Shown here: one piece after another, positions 1 to 12,211 of the stretch
How the letters are laid out: the number at the start of each line of letters is the position of its first letter
How positions within the stretch are numbered: the first letter of the stretch is position 1
NCBI RefSeq assembly: GCF_900105945.1
Contig: NZ_FNSO01000004.1
Location: 4,402,001-4,466,000, forward strand
Source of the DNA: Amycolatopsis tolypomycina
Lineage (GTDB): Bacteria; Actinomycetota; Actinomycetes; Mycobacteriales; Pseudonocardiaceae
Length of the DNA stretch: 64,000 nucleotides
Reading direction: 5' to 3'
Position numbers and translations under genes: made by a program
The notes under the pieces: generated by a model
Told to the model about the DNA's origin: nothing
Database searches by the model: none
What the model saw: the letters and a program-made list of their open reading frames with translations, nothing else

Positions 1-2
1 CG

Positions 3-473
3 GAGAACACCGACCCCGAGCCGTTCGGCCCGCTCGACCTCGCCGACCTCGTGCACGGTGCGGTCATCCGCGCCCGGGCCCGCTGGCCGCAGGTGGTCTT
101 CGCCGTCACGGCCGCGCCCGCGCCGCTGACCGGCCAGCCGGGCGGGCTGTCCCGGGTCGTGCTGAACCTGCTGGACAACGCGGCGAAGTGGAGCCCACCG
201 GGCGGCACGGTCCGGGTTGCACTGTCCACAAGGGACGGCAACGCCGACCTGACGGTCGCCGACGAGGGACCGGGCATCGACGAACAGGACCGGCCCAAGG
301 TCTTCGAACGCTTCTACCGCGCAACGGCGGCCCGGTCCATGCCGGGCTCGGGCCTCGGGCTGGCGATCGTGGCCCAGATCGTCGGCACGCACGCGGGCCG
401 GGTGGTCGCGGGAGCGGCGGAGGGCGGCGGCGCGGAGCTACGGGTGCGGCTGCCGCTGGACCGCTTTTCTTAA
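3..473 (+). CDS. Sensor histidine kinase, C-terminal part (5' end outside window)
   Basis: This is the ATP-binding end of a membrane sensor kinase that would autophosphorylate and pass phosphate to a response regulator. Only the last ~156 residues are present, because the frame is open to the window edge. The HATPase motifs appear in order: N box (NLLDNAAKWSP), G1 box (DEGPGI), F box (FERFYR) and G2 box (GSGLGLAIV). The dimerisation and sensor domains, and probably the cognate response regulator, lie upstream. Spacing to the next gene is 55 nt, and that gap carries a direct repeat (see 467-495). The family assignment is firm; its signal is unknown. Confidence 0.93.
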   Translation, partial: ENTDPEPFGPLDLADLVHGAVIRARARWPQVVFAVTAAPAPLTGQPGGLSRVVLNLLDNAAKWSPPGGTVRVALSTRDGNADLTVADEGPGIDEQDRPKVFERFYRATAARSMPGSGLGLAIVAQIVGTHAGRVVAGAAEGGGAELRVRLPLDRFS

Positions 474-495
474 TCCCCTCGGCGGCGGTTCTTAA
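467..495. promoter_or_regulatory. Direct repeat TTCTTAA, 22 nt apart
   Basis: TTCTTAA occurs at 467-473, overlapping the kinase stop codon, and again at 489-495. The second copy is 34 nt before the GTG of the DUF998 gene. A period of 22 nt (two helical turns) suits an OmpR-type response regulator dimer. That is inference only. Confidence 0.3.
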
Positions 496-528
496 GGTCC
501 TTTCATCCGCGGGCCCGAAGTTCGAATC

Positions 529-1218
529 GTGTCCACCCTCGAAACGATCCGCCCCGCCCCCGCGGTGCTCCGGCACGGCACCGCGGGCGCCTGGGCCGCC
601 GCCGCCATCGCGTGCTTCGGCCTGTCCGTCGGTGCCGCCCTCGTCCTGCACCTCACCCAGGCCGCCCGTGTCGATCCCGTCCGGCAGGTCATCAGCGACT
701 ACGCCCTGTCCCCCGCCGCCGGGCTGTTCGCCGGCTGTGTGCTGGCGCTCGCCGCCGGGACCGGCTGCCTGCTGGCCGGTCTGGGCCGGGCCGGGCCGGC
801 CGTGTCCCGGTCCGTCGTCGCGCTGGCCTGCTGCTGGGGTGCCGGGCTGACGCTGTGCGCCTTCTTCCCCACCGCCCCCACCGGCGCGCCGATGACCTTC
901 TCCGCCGAGGTCCACCGCTACGCGGGCCTTGTCCTGTTCGTCAGCCTGCCTGCCGCGGCCGGGCTCCTCGCCCGCGGCGCCGCGCACCACCCGGCGCACC
1001 GCGGGCTGGCCGGCCGGCTGCGGCGGCACACGCGCTGGGCGTGGGGCGCCCTCGCGGTCTTCCTGCTGAGCCAGCTGCCGGTGCTCCTCAGCCCCTCGGG
1101 CGGCTTCGACGGCCCGCTGTTCCAGGGGCTCACCGAGCGGCTCGTGTTCGTCGTCTACCTCGTCCTGCTCGGCGAGGCCGCCCTCGCCGTCCTGCGTTCC
1201 GGGAGGAAACCATGCTGA
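529..1218 (+). CDS. DUF998 family integral membrane protein
   Basis: This is a 229-residue polytopic membrane protein of the DUF998 type, with about six hydrophobic helices. It has the typical first loop holding an ISDYAL-like motif after helix 1 and a short TAPTGAP segment mid-protein. Its function is not established. The start is GTG at 529, with no good Shine-Dalgarno sequence, so it may be leaderless. The stop codon overlaps the start of the next gene by 7 nt (ATG at 1212), which argues for translational coupling with the DMT-glycosyltransferase fusion. Confidence 0.8.
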   Translation: MSTLETIRPAPAVLRHGTAGAWAAAAIACFGLSVGAALVLHLTQAARVDPVRQVISDYALSPAAGLFAGCVLALAAGTGCLLAGLGRAGPAVSRSVVALACCWGAGLTLCAFFPTAPTGAPMTFSAEVHRYAGLVLFVSLPAAAGLLARGAAHHPAHRGLAGRLRRHTRWAWGALAVFLLSQLPVLLSPSGGFDGPLFQGLTERLVFVVYLVLLGEAALAVLRSGRKPC

Positions 1219-3191
1219 CACTGGCCATCGGCCTCGCCGCCGCGGGCGCGTGCTGCTTCGCCGGCACCGTCCACCTCCAGCACCGCGCCGTCCACCGGGC
1301 GCCGGCCGGTCCCGTGCTGCGGGCGGTCCTGCGCGTCCCCGGCTGGTACGCCGGGATCGGGCTCGCCGGGCTGGGCGCCGCGTTGCACGTCCTCGCGCTC
1401 ACCATGGCCCCGCTCGCCGTGGTGCAGCCGATCGGCGTGCTCACCCTCGTCCTCACCGTCCTGCTCGCGCGGACGTCGCTGACGCGGGCCGTGCTCGCCG
1501 CGCTGGCGATGAGCGTCGCCGGGCTGGCCGCCTTCGTCGCGCTGGCCGCCACGGCCACGGACGCCGCGCTGCCGTCGCCCAGCCTCGGGACCGCCCAGTG
1601 GGCGCTGCTCGCCGCGGCCGGGCTGGCCGCGGCTGCCCGGGCCACCCGCGGCCGGGCGCGGTCCCTGCTGGCCGCGTTGGCGACGGCGGTGCTCTTCGGG
1701 TTCACCTCGGCGCTGATCCGGGCGGCCGCGCTCGACGGCGGCCCGGCCGGCTTCGTGGTGGCCGAGGCCGTGGCGGCGACCCTCGCCGGGGCGTGGCTGC
1801 TGCACCAGGCCTACGCGAGCGGACCCGCCCCGGTCGTGGCCGGCGCGACCACGATCGTCGACCCGCTCAGCGCGGTCCTCATCGGCGTCTTCGCCTACGG
1901 CGAGCTGACGCCGGGGCAGCTCGGCGGCCTCGCCGTGCCCGGGGTGGTCGCGGTCGCCGGGCTCGTGCTGCTGACCCGTGCCCTGCCGGCACCCGCCGCG
2001 CCCGCCCGCCGGAAGCGGCGCGAGGGCCCGCTGCGCATCGCGATCGCCGCGGACACCTACCCGCCCGACGTCAACGGCGCGGCCAACTTCGCCCACCGGC
2101 TCGCGACCGGGCTGGCCGCGCGCGGCCACGACGTCCACGTCCTCTGCCCGTCACCCGGTCCCGCGTCCTTCACCGAAACGGCGACCGGCGTGACGGTCCA
2201 CCGGATCGGGTCGCGGCGCACGCCCTTCCACCCGACGTTCCGGATCTGCCCGCCGTGGCGGACGGCCCGGGCCGTGCCCGCGTTGCTCGCCGCGATCGAT
2301 CCCGACGTCGTGCACACCCAGGCGCACTTCCTCGTCGGCCGCCACGCGGTCCGCGCCGCCACCGCGGCCGGGGTCCCGGTGGTCGCCACCAACCACTTCA
2401 TGCCGGAGAACCTGCTGGGCTACGGCCCGCTGCCCCGCTGGACCCACCGCCCGCTGGCCCGGCTGGCGTGGCGCGATCTCGCCGGTGTCTTCGGCCGGGC
2501 CACGGTCTGCACGACCCCGACGCCCCGGGCGGCCCGGCTGCTCGAGCGCAACGGCCTGCACCGGCCGGTGCTGGCGATCTCCTGCGGGGTCGACCGCGCG
2601 CACTACGCCGGCCCGCCCGCCGAACCCGCCGGCGCGCCGTCGGTGTTGTTCGTGGGCAGGCTGGACGCGGAGAAGAACGTCCACGAGCTGCTCGAAGCGG
2701 CCGTCTCCCTGCCCCCGGAGGTCCGGGTCGAGCTCGTCGGCGACGGCAGCGAACGCGGCAGGCTGGAGGCGCTCGCCGCGCGGCTGGGGATCGCGGACCG
2801 GGTGACCTTCCACGGCTTCGTCCCGGACGCCGAGCTGGTGCTGGCCTACCGGCGGTGCGCGGTGTTCTGCATGCCGGGCACCGCCGAGCTGCAGAGCCTG
2901 GTGACGATGGAGGCGATGGCCGCGGGCAAGCCGGTCGTGGCCGCGGACGCGATGGCCCTGCCGCACCTGGTGCGGCCCGGGCACAACGGCTGGCTCTACC
3001 CGCCCGGCGACGTGGGCGAGCTGGCCCGGCGGCTCACCGCGGTCCTGGCCGACGAGCCGGCCCGGACCGCGATGGGCCGGGCCAGCCTCGAGCTGATCGC
3101 CGGACACGACCTGGATTCCACAGTGGACACTTTCGAAGGGGTCTACCGCGATGTCGCGGTCCGCCCGGTGCCGGTGGCACTGGGCCGGTGA
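1212..3191 (+). CDS. DMT-type transporter fused to GT4 glycosyltransferase
   Basis: This 659-residue protein joins two families. Residues 1 to about 260 are an EamA/DMT-like membrane domain with about nine to ten helices and repeated small-residue helix packing (MAPLAVVQPIGVLTLV, ATTIVDPLSAVLIG). A basic linker (RRKRREG) follows. From about residue 274 a GT-B fold GT4 glycosyltransferase begins at LRIAIAADTYPPDVNG. It contains the nucleotide-sugar part VLFVGRLDAEKNV and an E-x7-E motif near residue 559 (ELQSLVTMEAM), as in PimB-like mannosyl or glucosyl transferases. The ATG has a strong RBS (GGGAGGA at 1201). The second domain probably works on the cytoplasmic face on a lipid-linked acceptor, while the first may move the lipid or a small metabolite. 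Donor and acceptor are unknown. Confidence 0.85.
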   Translation: MLTLAIGLAAAGACCFAGTVHLQHRAVHRAPAGPVLRAVLRVPGWYAGIGLAGLGAALHVLALTMAPLAVVQPIGVLTLVLTVLLARTSLTRAVLAALAMSVAGLAAFVALAATATDAALPSPSLGTAQWALLAAAGLAAAARATRGRARSLLAALATAVLFGFTSALIRAAALDGGPAGFVVAEAVAATLAGAWLLHQAYASGPAPVVAGATTIVDPLSAVLIGVFAYGELTPGQLGGLAVPGVVAVAGLVLLTRALPAPAAPARRKRREGPLRIAIAADTYPPDVNGAANFAHRLATGLAARGHDVHVLCPSPGPASFTETATGVTVHRIGSRRTPFHPTFRICPPWRTARAVPALLAAIDPDVVHTQAHFLVGRHAVRAATAAGVPVVATNHFMPENLLGYGPLPRWTHRPLARLAWRDLAGVFGRATVCTTPTPRAARLLERNGLHRPVLAISCGVDRAHYAGPPAEPAGAPSVLFVGRLDAEKNVHELLEAAVSLPPEVRVELVGDGSERGRLEALAARLGIADRVTFHGFVPDAELVLAYRRCAVFCMPGTAELQSLVTMEAMAAGKPVVAADAMALPHLVRPGHNGWLYPPGDVGELARRLTAVLADEPARTAMGRASLELIAGHDLDSTVDTFEGVYRDVAVRPVPVALGR

Positions 3192-3202
3192 ACCACGGCT
3201 CC

Positions 3203-3243
3203 GTGGTGGGTGCGGCGGGAACCCCGGCCGCCACACCCACCAC
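3203..3243. terminator. Bidirectional hairpin terminator
   Basis: GTGGTGGGTG (3203-3212) pairs perfectly with CACCCACCAC (3234-3243). It lies between the convergent fusion gene and the xylanase gene. There is no T-run, which is usual for high-GC actinomycete terminators. Confidence 0.6.
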
Positions 3244-3270
3244 GCCCCAGCGGGGGCGGGAACGCGCCGC

Positions 3271-7987
<4,717 letters not shown>

Positions 7988-8028
7988 GTCCCGCCCGCGG
8001 AACCATCGCCGCCGCCGGACGTCTTCAG

Positions 8029-9690
8029 GTGGTGATCACCGAAGCGGTCCGGGCGGACGTCCCGCCACCGGCCGGCGTTCGTCCGCCCGGCCGGTGGCGG
8101 CGGTGGTTGCTCGTGTCCGCCGTGGTCGTCCTGCTCGCCGGGATGGCGATCGCGATGATCACGGCGGCCGTCGAGCAGACCCCGACCATCGACGAGCCGG
8201 TGTACGTCGGCGCCGCGGTGTATTCCCTGGAGCACCACAGCCTGCGGTACAACCCCGAGCACCCGCCGCTGGGCAAGCTGATCATCGCGACCGGATCGGC
8301 CTTCACCGGCGCGCACGTCGACGCCGGGTTCGCGGGCGACCAGACGCAGCTCGGGCGGCACGTGCTGTACGAGTCGGGCCAGGACCCGGGCGGGCTGCTC
8401 CTGGCCGCCCGGCTGCCGGTGATCGTGCTGACGCTGCTGTTCGGGCTGGTCGTCTTCGCGTTCGCCCGCGAGCTGGCCGGTCCGGCAGGCGGCGTCGTGG
8501 CACTGGCGTTGTATGCGCTTTCTCCCGACCTCGTCGCGCACGGCTCACTGGCCACTTTGGACGTGCCGATGGCCGGGTTCCTGGTGACGTCGGCGTGGCT
8601 GCTGTGGCGCGCCCGGCGACGGCCCACGCTGTTCCTTCCGTTGGCGGGGCTCGCTTTGGGCGCGGCCGTGGCCACGAAGATGAGCGCCTTGGCGGCGGTT
8701 CCGGTGGTCCTGGCGCTGACCGTGCTGTCCGTCTGGTTCGCCACTGGTCCACAACGGACCCTCCGCCGCCTCGGGACCGGCGTCGCGGCGGCCGTCGGCG
8801 TCGGGCTGGTCGCGGTCGCCGTCGTGTGGATTTCCTACCTCGTCGTCGATCCACGGCTGCGCTGGGTGCCGCCACCGGGCCTGCCCCCGGCCGAGGGCCT
8901 GCGCGCGCTCGCCGGCCTGCTGCCGCTGCCCCAGCCGTACCTCGACGGCATGCGCGTGCAGTTCGGCTTCGAAGACCAGGTGTGGACGACGTTCCTGTTC
9001 GGCGAGCTGCACGTCGGTGCGCTGTGGTACTACCTGCCGGCCGCGCTGCTGGTGAAGACGCCGCTGGGGGCGCTGGCCCTCGGGGCGGCCGGAGCCGCCA
9101 CGATGGTGGCGGTGCCCCGGCTGCGCCCGGCGGCCCCCTACGTCCTCGTCCCGGCGGCCGTGCTGCTGGCCGCGGCCATGACGGGCAGCCGCGACCTCGG
9201 CGTCCGCTACGCCATTTTCGTGCCGATGTTCCTGGCGATCGCGGCGGCGGGCGTGGTCACCCTCCGGCGGCGGTGGGCGCACGGGCTCGCGGTGGTCCTG
9301 GTCGCCCTGGTGGCGGTCAGTTCCCTGCGCACGTTCCCGTACTACCTGCCGTATTCCAACGAGGCCTTCGGCGGCCCCGCCGGGACCCACCGGCAGCTGC
9401 ACGACTCCAACGTCGACTGGGGCCAGGACCTGGGCCGGCTGGCCGACCGCCTGCGGCAGCGGTACCCGGGTGAGCCCGTGTGGCTGGTCTACAAGGGCAG
9501 CGGCGTCCCGTCGTACTACGGCATCCGGGCCGCCGACCCGCTCGCGGTGCCGCCGGAGTCCGTGCGCGGGCTGCTCGTGGTCTCGGATTCCGCGATGGCC
9601 AAGGCGGACGGCAGCCTGGCGGCCCTGATCCGCACCAGCACCCCGGTCGACGAGGTCGGCCACTCCATCACGATCCTCCGGCGGCCCTGA
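8029..9690 (+). CDS. GT39-type membrane glycosyltransferase (ArnT/PMT-like)
   Basis: This 553-residue integral membrane enzyme probably transfers a sugar from a polyprenyl-phosphate donor on the outer face. After one N-terminal helix comes the conserved acidic loop TIDEPVYVGAA and HPPLGKL, as in dolichyl/undecaprenyl-phosphate mannosyl or aminoarabinose transferases. About ten more helices follow. The soluble C-terminal part holds SNVDWGQDLGRLA, common in this actinomycete subgroup. The start is one of two adjacent GTG codons (8029 or 8032). No sugar-donor synthase is adjacent, so the acceptor (protein or wall polymer) cannot be stated. Confidence 0.85.
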   Translation: MVITEAVRADVPPPAGVRPPGRWRRWLLVSAVVVLLAGMAIAMITAAVEQTPTIDEPVYVGAAVYSLEHHSLRYNPEHPPLGKLIIATGSAFTGAHVDAGFAGDQTQLGRHVLYESGQDPGGLLLAARLPVIVLTLLFGLVVFAFARELAGPAGGVVALALYALSPDLVAHGSLATLDVPMAGFLVTSAWLLWRARRRPTLFLPLAGLALGAAVATKMSALAAVPVVLALTVLSVWFATGPQRTLRRLGTGVAAAVGVGLVAVAVVWISYLVVDPRLRWVPPPGLPPAEGLRALAGLLPLPQPYLDGMRVQFGFEDQVWTTFLFGELHVGALWYYLPAALLVKTPLGALALGAAGAATMVAVPRLRPAAPYVLVPAAVLLAAAMTGSRDLGVRYAIFVPMFLAIAAAGVVTLRRRWAHGLAVVLVALVAVSSLRTFPYYLPYSNEAFGGPAGTHRQLHDSNVDWGQDLGRLADRLRQRYPGEPVWLVYKGSGVPSYYGIRAADPLAVPPESVRGLLVVSDSAMAKADGSLAALIRTSTPVDEVGHSITILRRP

Positions 9691-9693
9691 CCG

Positions 9694-10215
9694 TCACGGT
9701 CGCGCGGTGATCACCTCACTCGCCCGCCCCCGCGCACGGCCGCCGAGTTCGGCGTCGAGGGTTTCCTGGGCGAACTGCATCTGTTCTCGGTACCGCGGCT
9801 CCCCCAGCCGCCGCATGCCCTCCTCCGGAGCCACGGTTTCGACGACGGCGGTGATCCACCAGATGTTGCCGAAGGGATCACGAACCCGCCCACCACGCTG
9901 CCCGAAGGCACTGTCCGACAGGGCGGTGACCTCCCGCGCCCCGGCCCGCAGAGCGGCAGCGAAGGCCACGTCGGCGTCGGGCACGAAGACGCGCAGCAGC
10001 GACGGCAGGTCAGGCCAGTCATCGCGCTGGTCGAACGCGAGCACAACCGTGTCGCCGACCCGGATCTCGGCATGCCCGATGCTGCCGTCCGCCAGCGCAA
10101 CCCGGCCCAGTTCGACACCGTCGAAGGCCGCGGCGACGAAGTCGAGCAGCGCACCGGTGTCCTTGGTGACGACCCAGGGGGCAACCGTGGTGTAGCCGTC
10201 GGGGGTGGTGGTCAT
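9694..10215 (-). CDS. VOC / PhnB-like glyoxalase-fold protein
   Basis: This 173-residue soluble protein has the two beta-alpha-beta-beta-beta halves of the vicinal oxygen chelate fold. Visible features are YTTVAPWVVTKDTGALLDFVAAAFDG at the N-terminus and the closing RVRDPFGNIWWI signature typical of PhnB/YdcA-like proteins. These are often annotated as glyoxalase/bleomycin-resistance-like; actual substrate unknown. The ATG at 10215 follows GAAGGGA. The gene converges on the GT39 gene with a 3-nt gap. A perfect palindrome GTGAGCTCAC (10235-10244) sits 20 nt upstream of the start and could be an operator. Confidence 0.85.
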   Translation of the reverse strand: MTTTPDGYTTVAPWVVTKDTGALLDFVAAAFDGVELGRVALADGSIGHAEIRVGDTVVLAFDQRDDWPDLPSLLRVFVPDADVAFAAALRAGAREVTALSDSAFGQRGGRVRDPFGNIWWITAVVETVAPEEGMRRLGEPRYREQMQFAQETLDAELGGRARGRASEVITARP

Positions 10216-10234
10216 CGTGAGTCCCTTCGCTGTG

Positions 10235-10244
10235 GTGAGCTCAC
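10235..10244. promoter_or_regulatory. Palindrome GTGAGCTCAC upstream of VOC gene
   Basis: This is a perfect 10-bp palindrome 20 nt before the VOC start codon. It overlaps where the initially transcribed region or -10 should be. A repressor site is possible, but the length alone is weak evidence. Confidence 0.25.
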
Positions 10245-10407
10245 GGTAACGTCGATACCGGTCAGATTCTGTCCGCTTCCAGGGTTGCCGGAGGGGAAAC
10301 TGACCACGGTGCTCGTCACCACGACCGGCGCGGTGTTCGGCAGCGGACGCATGCCGGGAACGGCTCACCGCCGGCGTGGTAATCCGTGGTGGACACCTCG
10401 CCGATGG

Positions 10408-11139
10408 TCACCGGAGGTCCCGCTCGGCGAACGCGCGGTCCACCGCGTCCGCGAACGCCGCCATCGACGGGTACTCCAGGTCGTACGACCAGTCGCCGTC
10501 CGGCTCGGGCGTGGCGCCCCAGCCGGGGCGGTCGTGGCGGCGGTTGATCCACACCGACGGCAGCCCCTCCCGCTTCGCCGGCACGTGGTCGTGGAACAGG
10601 CTCTGCGCCACGTGCAGCAGCTCCTCGCGCGCCACCCCCAGTGACGGCAGCGTCTCGTCCAGCGCGCGGAAGTGGTTCGGGGCCGGTTTGTAGGCACCGA
10701 CGTCCTCGGCCGTGATGACCGCGGCGAACGTCCCGCGCAGCCGCTCGTTGCTGCCCGCGAACCCGGCGCGGTGCACGTTGGACAGGATGATCAACCGGTA
10801 GCGCGCGGCCAGCCGCGCCAGCGCGCCCGCCGAATCTCCGAACGCGGGCCAGTCCGGCACGGACTCCCCGAACCGGCGAGCTTGGTCTTCGCCCACCTCG
10901 CGCCCGAGGCCGGCGCCGGTGCGGCGGAACGCCTCCGCCAGGACGTCCGGGTACCGCGTGGCCGGCGCCTCCCGCTGGACGGCCGCCTCGTGGCCGGCGT
11001 AGGCCACCAGGAGTTCCTCGCCGGAGAGCCCGAGCCCGTCGGCCCACGGCGACAGGACGGCCAGGATGCCGGCTTCCCAGTCGATCAGGGTCCCGTAGCA
11101 GTCGAAGCTGAGCGCCGTGAACTTGGTCAGGTCCGTCAC
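10408..11139 (-). CDS. HAD superfamily hydrolase (2-haloacid dehalogenase-like)
   Basis: This 243-residue soluble hydrolase has HAD motif I FDCYGTLIDWE (nucleophile Asp), motif II LIILSNV, the Lys region near AYKPAPNHF, and motif IV HVAQSLFHDHVPA. The cap domain between motifs I and II fits type II haloacid dehalogenase or phosphoglycolate-phosphatase-like members. The GTG start at 11139 shares GTGA with the stop codon of the upstream GntR gene, so the two are translationally coupled. Substrate unknown. Confidence 0.88.
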   Translation of the reverse strand: MTDLTKFTALSFDCYGTLIDWEAGILAVLSPWADGLGLSGEELLVAYAGHEAAVQREAPATRYPDVLAEAFRRTGAGLGREVGEDQARRFGESVPDWPAFGDSAGALARLAARYRLIILSNVHRAGFAGSNERLRGTFAAVITAEDVGAYKPAPNHFRALDETLPSLGVAREELLHVAQSLFHDHVPAKREGLPSVWINRRHDRPGWGATPEPDGDWSYDLEYPSMAAFADAVDRAFAERDLR

Positions 11140-11648
11140 ACGCGTTCCCCGTCCTCGGACCGCACGGCGGCCGGCGGCACGCGGTGTTCCGCCGCGAGGT
11201 CGCCCGCCCCCGGGTAGATCCGGTCGCGGCGGGGACTGCCGGCGCAGCCGACCAGCGCGATGTGGAACTTCGAGTGCGCGTCGACCCGGTCGCCCCAGCT
11301 CGCGCCCGGCGCCACAGCCTCCATCGCGGCGAGCCCGGCTTCCGCGGCGGTGACCGGACGCTGGTCCTCGACGATCCGCCGGACCGCCGCCGGCTCGAGC
11401 GGCGTCCGCACGAAGAACAGGTCCCGGACGTCGCCGGCGGTGAGCACGGGCACGCGCAGCGAGCGCCCGGCCGTCCGTTCGGCGAGGTGGCGGGCGAGCA
11501 GTTCCTGCAGCGCCGACCGCACGGTCGGGCGCGCCACGCCGACCTCGGTGAGCGGCTCCCCCGGCTTGAGCTCGCCGCTGAGGATGTGCCGCCGGATTTC
11601 CGCGACGAGGGCGTCGCGCGCGCTGATGCCCCGCAGCGGCACGGTCAC
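11136..11648 (-). CDS. GntR-family regulator, shortened (possibly decayed)
   Basis: The N-terminus is a GntR winged helix (ISARDALVAEIRRHILSGELKPGEPL, VARPTVRSALQELLARH) followed by the start of an FCD ligand domain (RTPLEPAAVRRIVE, FHIALVGCAGSPR). Two things are abnormal. Between LTEV and GVARPTV about five to eight residues usual for the recognition region are missing. The FCD domain also stops after about 100 residues, lacking the last helices and metal-binding His residues. At 170 residues it is about 50 shorter than its family. The GTG at 11648 is chosen as the start of the conserved region. It may be a non-functional remnant kept in register with the HAD gene. Confidence 0.7.
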   Translation of the reverse strand: MTVPLRGISARDALVAEIRRHILSGELKPGEPLTEVGVARPTVRSALQELLARHLAERTAGRSLRVPVLTAGDVRDLFFVRTPLEPAAVRRIVEDQRPVTAAEAGLAAMEAVAPGASWGDRVDAHSKFHIALVGCAGSPRRDRIYPGAGDLAAEHRVPPAAVRSEDGERV

Positions 11649-11727
11649 GCGATCCCCTCCCGGTCGGACAGGCTGACAGTCTGGCACGAAACCCGGTCCG
11701 GACTGGGGCAACCACCGGCTGGGCCGG

Positions 11728-12081
11728 TCAGGGCCGGTGCGGGCAGGGGGCTCCGGCCCGGCGGCGGTCGGCGGCGGCCTCGTTCCAGCGCGCCGCGTCG
11801 GTCAGCTCGATGATCACGTGCCGGACCTTGCCCGGCTTGCGCGTCACCAGCGTGATCGTGGTCCAGCTCCCGCAGCCCGGCCCCCAGTTCCCGTTCTTCC
11901 CGGAGGCCGTGTCGACGAAGGAGCCGCACAAGCCGGATCGGTGCTGATTCGTGCCGGGAAGCGGCGCGGGTGCCGCGGCGGCGGCCGGTGCCCCGGCGAG
12001 GACGGCGGCCGCCACCGCGACCGTCGCCGTCACCCGGTGCCCCGGACCACCGCCGCGGCGCGCCGCGGCCCTGACTCCCAT
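11728..12081 (-). CDS. Small secreted protein, unknown function
   Basis: This 117-residue protein has a signal peptide (positive start RAAARRGGG, hydrophobic VTATVAVAAAVLAGA, cut near AAA-APA). The short mature part contains two Cys residues (SGLCGSF and GPGCGSW) that may form a disulfide. A mature motif WTTITLVTRKPGKVRHVIIEL is notable. No family is recognised. It is transcribed divergently from the SARP regulator and shares its 130-nt upstream region. Confidence 0.6.
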   Translation of the reverse strand: MGVRAAARRGGGPGHRVTATVAVAAAVLAGAPAAAAAPAPLPGTNQHRSGLCGSFVDTASGKNGNWGPGCGSWTTITLVTRKPGKVRHVIIELTDAARWNEAAADRRRAGAPCPHRP

Positions 12082-12137
12082 CGTGGATCCCCCTCGTCAC
12101 CACGTGATCGGCTGGCGACGGGCAGCCTGGCAGCGTT

Positions 12138-12157
12138 CACTGCAGTCACACTGCAGT
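12138..12157. promoter_or_regulatory. 11-bp-phased direct repeat CACTGCAGT before SARP gene
   Basis: CACTGCAGT occurs at 12138-12146 and 12149-12157, exactly one helical turn apart. SARP proteins bind short direct repeats with 11-bp phase, so this is a candidate autoregulatory site for the gene at 12212 or a site for the divergent secreted gene. Confidence 0.4.
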
Positions 12158-12211
12158 CTTACGGAACGTGGCCGGTCGGCGGTACGCTCGGCGACAGGAG
12201 GGGACGTTCGC

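Noticed and set aside
1155..2138. Minus-strand frame opposite the DMT-GT4 gene
   Set aside because: Composition is Arg/Gly/Gln-rich nonsense and the sense strand carries a conserved protein.
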